Shown here: in pieces, positions 20,991 through 23,816 of the stretch
Layout: each line of letters opens with the position of its first letter
Position numbering within the stretch: the first letter of the stretch is position 1
Origin: MAG-120802 sp049430265
Lineage (GTDB): Bacteria > Actinomycetota > Actinomycetes > Nanopelagicales > Nanopelagicaceae
Assembly: GCA_049430265.1 (NCBI GenBank)
Contig: JBMTBW010000011.1
Location: 1-23,816 of the forward strand
DNA: 23,816 nucleotides
Direction: 5' to 3'
The notes under the pieces: generated by a model
The model's input: the letters and a program-made list of their open reading frames with translations, nothing else
Told to the model about the DNA's origin: nothing
Databases searched by the model: none
Position numbers and translations under genes: made by a program

Positions 20991-23672
20991 CTATGCAGCT
21001 CCATGGCAGCGTTTATATTTTTTTCCAGAACCACATGGGCAAGGCGAATTTCTAGATACTCCACCATTTACTGCAGGTGATGAGCTTGAAGCCTGACCAC
21101 TTTCACTTGGCGATGAGTAACGAAGCTCTTGCTTTGGAGCAGCTGGAGTAACGCCCTTTGCTTCGACGTGTTCATTCTCAACCTTGACTTCAACATTAAA
21201 TAAGAATCCAACAAGTTCTTCCTTAATTGCATCCATCATCGCAGAAAATAGTTCATATCCCTCTTTCTGATACTCAACAAGTGGATCTCGCTGCGCCATA
21301 GCGCGAAGACCAATTCCCTCTTGGAGATAATCCATCTCATAGAGATGCTCGCGCCACTTTCTATCTAATACAGAAAGGAGAATCTTTCGCTCAAGTTCTC
21401 GCAAGACTTCAGCGCCTAGATCTTGCTCACGTTTTGCATAGGCAGCAAAGATGTCATCTAGGACTTTAGCGGTGAGGAAATCAGTATCTAAGCCAGTTCT
21501 GCCACCAACTTCAGCTTCAATATCTTCAACTTTAAATGAGATGGGATAAGTTGCTTTCAGAGCGGTCCAGAGTTGATCTAGATCCCACTCTTCAGGAAAT
21601 CCTTCATTAGTTGCTGCTCCAATATAGCCACGAATAGTATCTTCAATAAATCCTGTGACTTGCTCCTTAATATCAGCGCCCTCTAATACTTCACGTCTTT
21701 CGCGATAGATAACCTCGCGCTGACGGTTCATCACATCGTCATATTTAAGAACGTTTTTACGCATCTCAAAGTTCTGTGATTCAACTTGAGTCTGCGCAGA
21801 TTTAATGGCATTAGTTACCATCTTTGATTCAATCGGTGTATCTTCCGGAATGCCTGCAGCGCTTAGGAAACGCTCGACAAGTGCTGAGTTAAACCTACGC
21901 ATTAATTCATCTTGAAGCGAGAGATAGAAACGAGATTCACCAGGATCTCCTTGGCGACCAGATCGGCCACGGAGCTGATTATCGATACGGCGTGACTCAT
22001 GTCGCTCAGTTCCTAAAACATAAAGTCCACCAAGTGCAACAACTTCATCATGGCCTTTGGAGACGGCAGCCTTCTGTCTTTCAATTTCAGCTGGCCACAT
22101 CGCTTCATACTCTTCAGGGTTTTCAACTGGCGAGATTCCCTGACGTTGTAATTCATAATCAGCCATAAATTCTGGGTTTCCACCAAGCATGATGTCAGTT
22201 CCACGACCTGCCATATTTGTTGAAACTGTTACAGCTCCAACCGTTCCTGCTCTTGCGATAATGGCCGCTTCACGTTCATGCTGCTTAGCATTTAATACTT
22301 CATGCGGAATACCTTTGCGCCGAAGAGCACTTGAGAGAACCTCTGACTTTTCAACGCTAACAGTTCCAACCAAAACTGGTTGTCCCCTTCGATGGCGCTG
22401 GGCAATATCGTTAGCTACCGCTTCAAACTTGGCATCCTCTGTCTTATAGACCAGATCTGATTGATCAAGTCGTTGCATGACTTTGTTAGTTGGAATTGGA
22501 ATTACTCCAAGCTTATAAATCTGCATAAATTCTGAAGCTTCTGTCATCGCTGTTCCGGTCATACCAGCTAACTTGTCGTACATGCGGAAGTAGTTCTGCA
22601 AGGTTATTGTGGCCAGAGTCTGGTTTTCATCTTTGATCTCAACCCGCTCTTTTGCTTCCAGTGCTTGATGTAGACCTTCGCTATAGCGACGGCCAGAGAG
22701 AACTCGGCCGGTATGTTCATCAACAATTAAGAGCTCTCCACTCATGATTACATAATCTTTATCTCGCTTAAATAGCTCTTTAGCCTTAAGAGCATTATTT
22801 AGATAGCCGATCATTGGAGTGTTTACTGCTTCATAGAGATTTTCAATACCTAGTAGCTCTTCTACCTTTGAAACTCCAGCATCAAGAATTCCAGTATTAC
22901 GCTTCTTTTCATCAACTTCATAATGCTCACCGCGAGTTAAGCGCGATGCAATATTGGCAAATTCTTGATACCACTTCGTTGCCTTATCAGCAGGTCCACT
23001 GATAATCAGAGGGGTTCTAGCTTCATCAATCAAGATTGAGTCAACTTCATCTACGATGGCAAAATTATGCTCACGCTGCACGCAATCGGCCAAGTTCCAA
23101 GCCATATTGTCTCGAAGATAATCGAAACCAAATTCATTATTTGTTCCATAGGTAATATCACAGTTGTACTGTTCGCGGCGCTCTGCTGGGCTCATCGAAG
23201 CCAGAATGACCCCGACCTTTAAACCTAAAAATCTATGGATGCGTCCCATCCACTCGCTATCACGCTCTGCTAGATAATCATTAGTAGTAACAATGTGAAC
23301 CCCTAGACCAGTGAGAGCATTTAGGTATGAAGGAAGAGTTGCTACCAAAGTCTTTCCTTCACCAGTTCGCATTTCTGCAATATTTCCGCGGTGAAGTGCA
23401 GCGCCTCCCATAATTTGAACGTCGTAGTGGCGCTGTCCCAGTGTTCGCTTTGATGCCTCTCTGACTAGAGCAAAAGCTTCTGGAAGAAGGTCATCTAAAT
23501 CTTCTCCTGCCGCAAGTCGTGCTTTGAAGGTTTCAGTCATAGCTCGCAGTTGCTCATCGCTCATCGCGACATAAGTTGCTTCGTGTGAGTTAACAAGATC
23601 AGCAATCTTTTCTAATTGCTTAAGTGCGCGCCCTTCTCCGGCACGCAGAATCTTGTCGAGAATTGCAACCAC
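20991..23672 (-). CDS. secA: Preprotein translocase ATPase SecA
   Basis: An 893-residue motor of the Sec pathway that pushes unfolded preproteins through SecYEG. Walker A is MRTGEGKT (101-108), followed by the Walker B/DEAD-like VDEVDSILIDEARTPLIISG; the second nucleotide fold has VGTVSVEKSE, NMAGRGTDIMLGGNPEF and RIDNQLRGRSGRQGDPGESRF. The helical scaffold ends with WREHLYEMDYLQEGIGLRAMAQRDPL. A complete SEC-C zinc motif closes the protein (Cys878, Cys880, Cys889, His890), so SecB- or phospholipid-binding contacts are retained. GTG 23672 has GGAAGG 7 nt upstream. It is the housekeeping SecA1 type by motif and length. Confidence 0.98.
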   Translation of the reverse strand: MVAILDKILRAGEGRALKQLEKIADLVNSHEATYVAMSDEQLRAMTETFKARLAAGEDLDDLLPEAFALVREASKRTLGQRHYDVQIMGGAALHRGNIAEMRTGEGKTLVATLPSYLNALTGLGVHIVTTNDYLAERDSEWMGRIHRFLGLKVGVILASMSPAERREQYNCDITYGTNNEFGFDYLRDNMAWNLADCVQREHNFAIVDEVDSILIDEARTPLIISGPADKATKWYQEFANIASRLTRGEHYEVDEKKRNTGILDAGVSKVEELLGIENLYEAVNTPMIGYLNNALKAKELFKRDKDYVIMSGELLIVDEHTGRVLSGRRYSEGLHQALEAKERVEIKDENQTLATITLQNYFRMYDKLAGMTGTAMTEASEFMQIYKLGVIPIPTNKVMQRLDQSDLVYKTEDAKFEAVANDIAQRHRRGQPVLVGTVSVEKSEVLSSALRRKGIPHEVLNAKQHEREAAIIARAGTVGAVTVSTNMAGRGTDIMLGGNPEFMADYELQRQGISPVENPEEYEAMWPAEIERQKAAVSKGHDEVVALGGLYVLGTERHESRRIDNQLRGRSGRQGDPGESRFYLSLQDELMRRFNSALVERFLSAAGIPEDTPIESKMVTNAIKSAQTQVESQNFEMRKNVLKYDDVMNRQREVIYRERREVLEGADIKEQVTGFIEDTIRGYIGAATNEGFPEEWDLDQLWTALKATYPISFKVEDIEAEVGGRTGLDTDFLTAKVLDDIFAAYAKREQDLGAEVLRELERKILLSVLDRKWREHLYEMDYLQEGIGLRAMAQRDPLVEYQKEGYELFSAMMDAIKEELVGFLFNVEVKVENEHVEAKGVTPAAPKQELRYSSPSESGQASSSSPAVNGGVSRNSPCPCGSGKKYKRCHGAA

Positions 23673-23816
23673 GGATCAACCTTCCACTTGATGAACTAGG
23701 GCTCTATCGTATTAGTAGGCGGTGGGCTGACGCACATACCGTTGCAGCGCCCAAAACTGTCAGATTTCTCTCCCTTAAAGCCCGAAAAGCGTTATCTAAC
23801 GTAGCCCCGGTGGTCA
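23673..23816 (-). other. secA upstream region
   Basis: 144 nt to the window edge with no ORF I can support. CTGACA (23763-23758) resembles a -35, but the nearest TATGTG is 19 nt away; TACGAT (23711-23706) fits TAnnnT without a partner. CGTTATCTAACG (23790-23801) is a 5-bp inverted repeat with a 2-nt centre. The secA promoter is probably here but is not certain. Confidence 0.35.

Noticed and set aside
22189..22449. 86-codon plus-strand ORF within secA
   Set aside because: Antisense to the conserved second nucleotide-binding domain of SecA; composition is a shadow of that frame.
1..23816. CRISPR arrays, insertion sequences, prophage or toxin-antitoxin genes
   Set aside because: No regularly spaced repeats, transposase motifs, integrase or small paired ORFs of these types were seen on either strand.

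Overview
The window reads as a stretch of chromosome from a streamlined, AT-leaning actinobacterium. A WhiB regulator, a PdtaS-type histidine kinase, an Rv3235-family protein and a short HPF near a SecA gene together point to Actinobacteria. The small intergenic spaces, many ATGA/GTGA/TAATG gene overlaps, moderately low GC (judged by eye, not counted) and an alpha-glucoside uptake operon fit the freshwater acI lineage (Nanopelagicales, Planktophila-like). That placement is inference; I could not compare against a database. I see no phage, insertion sequence, CRISPR array, toxin-antitoxin or defence genes.

Left end (1-5212, minus strand): the 5' part of ribD, cut by the window edge, preceded by an FMN riboswitch whose P1 helix contains the ribD Shine-Dalgarno. 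Upstream lie a DUF885 metallopeptidase-like gene, argG, a SAM methyltransferase and hpf, close enough to form one transcription unit reading right to left.

Middle (5333-14849, minus strand): an alpha-glucoside catabolic operon. From its 5' end it runs lacI-type repressor, GH13 alpha-glucosidase, lipoprotein binding protein (aglE), two permeases (aglF, aglG), then a MalY/PatB-type aminotransferase, a phytoene-dehydrogenase-like flavoprotein, a 49-residue small protein and a small membrane protein. No ATPase gene is present, so the importer probably uses a shared MsmK/UgpC-type ATPase encoded elsewhere. aglE is flanked on both sides by spacers dense in inverted repeats, which probably set its mRNA level apart from its neighbours.

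Right part (14956-23816): a plus-strand AlkA-type DNA glycosylase converges on the msrA-msrB methionine sulfoxide repair pair. These are followed by tRNA-Arg(CCG), a WhiB regulator with a possible 36-codon upstream ORF, a PdtaS-like kinase in a minus-strand run with CpaE-like and CpaB/SAF-like genes, an Rv3235-family gene, and secA. Convergent neighbours meet within 4 nt or overlap, leaving no room for terminators.

The most interesting items are regulatory and small-gene features rather than a new multi-gene system: the riboswitch without a separate expression platform, the coupled 49-aa/126-aa membrane pair, the structured spacers around aglE, the WhiB leader, a 12-bp palindrome at msrA, and a CpaE-like protein lacking both Walker A lysines.
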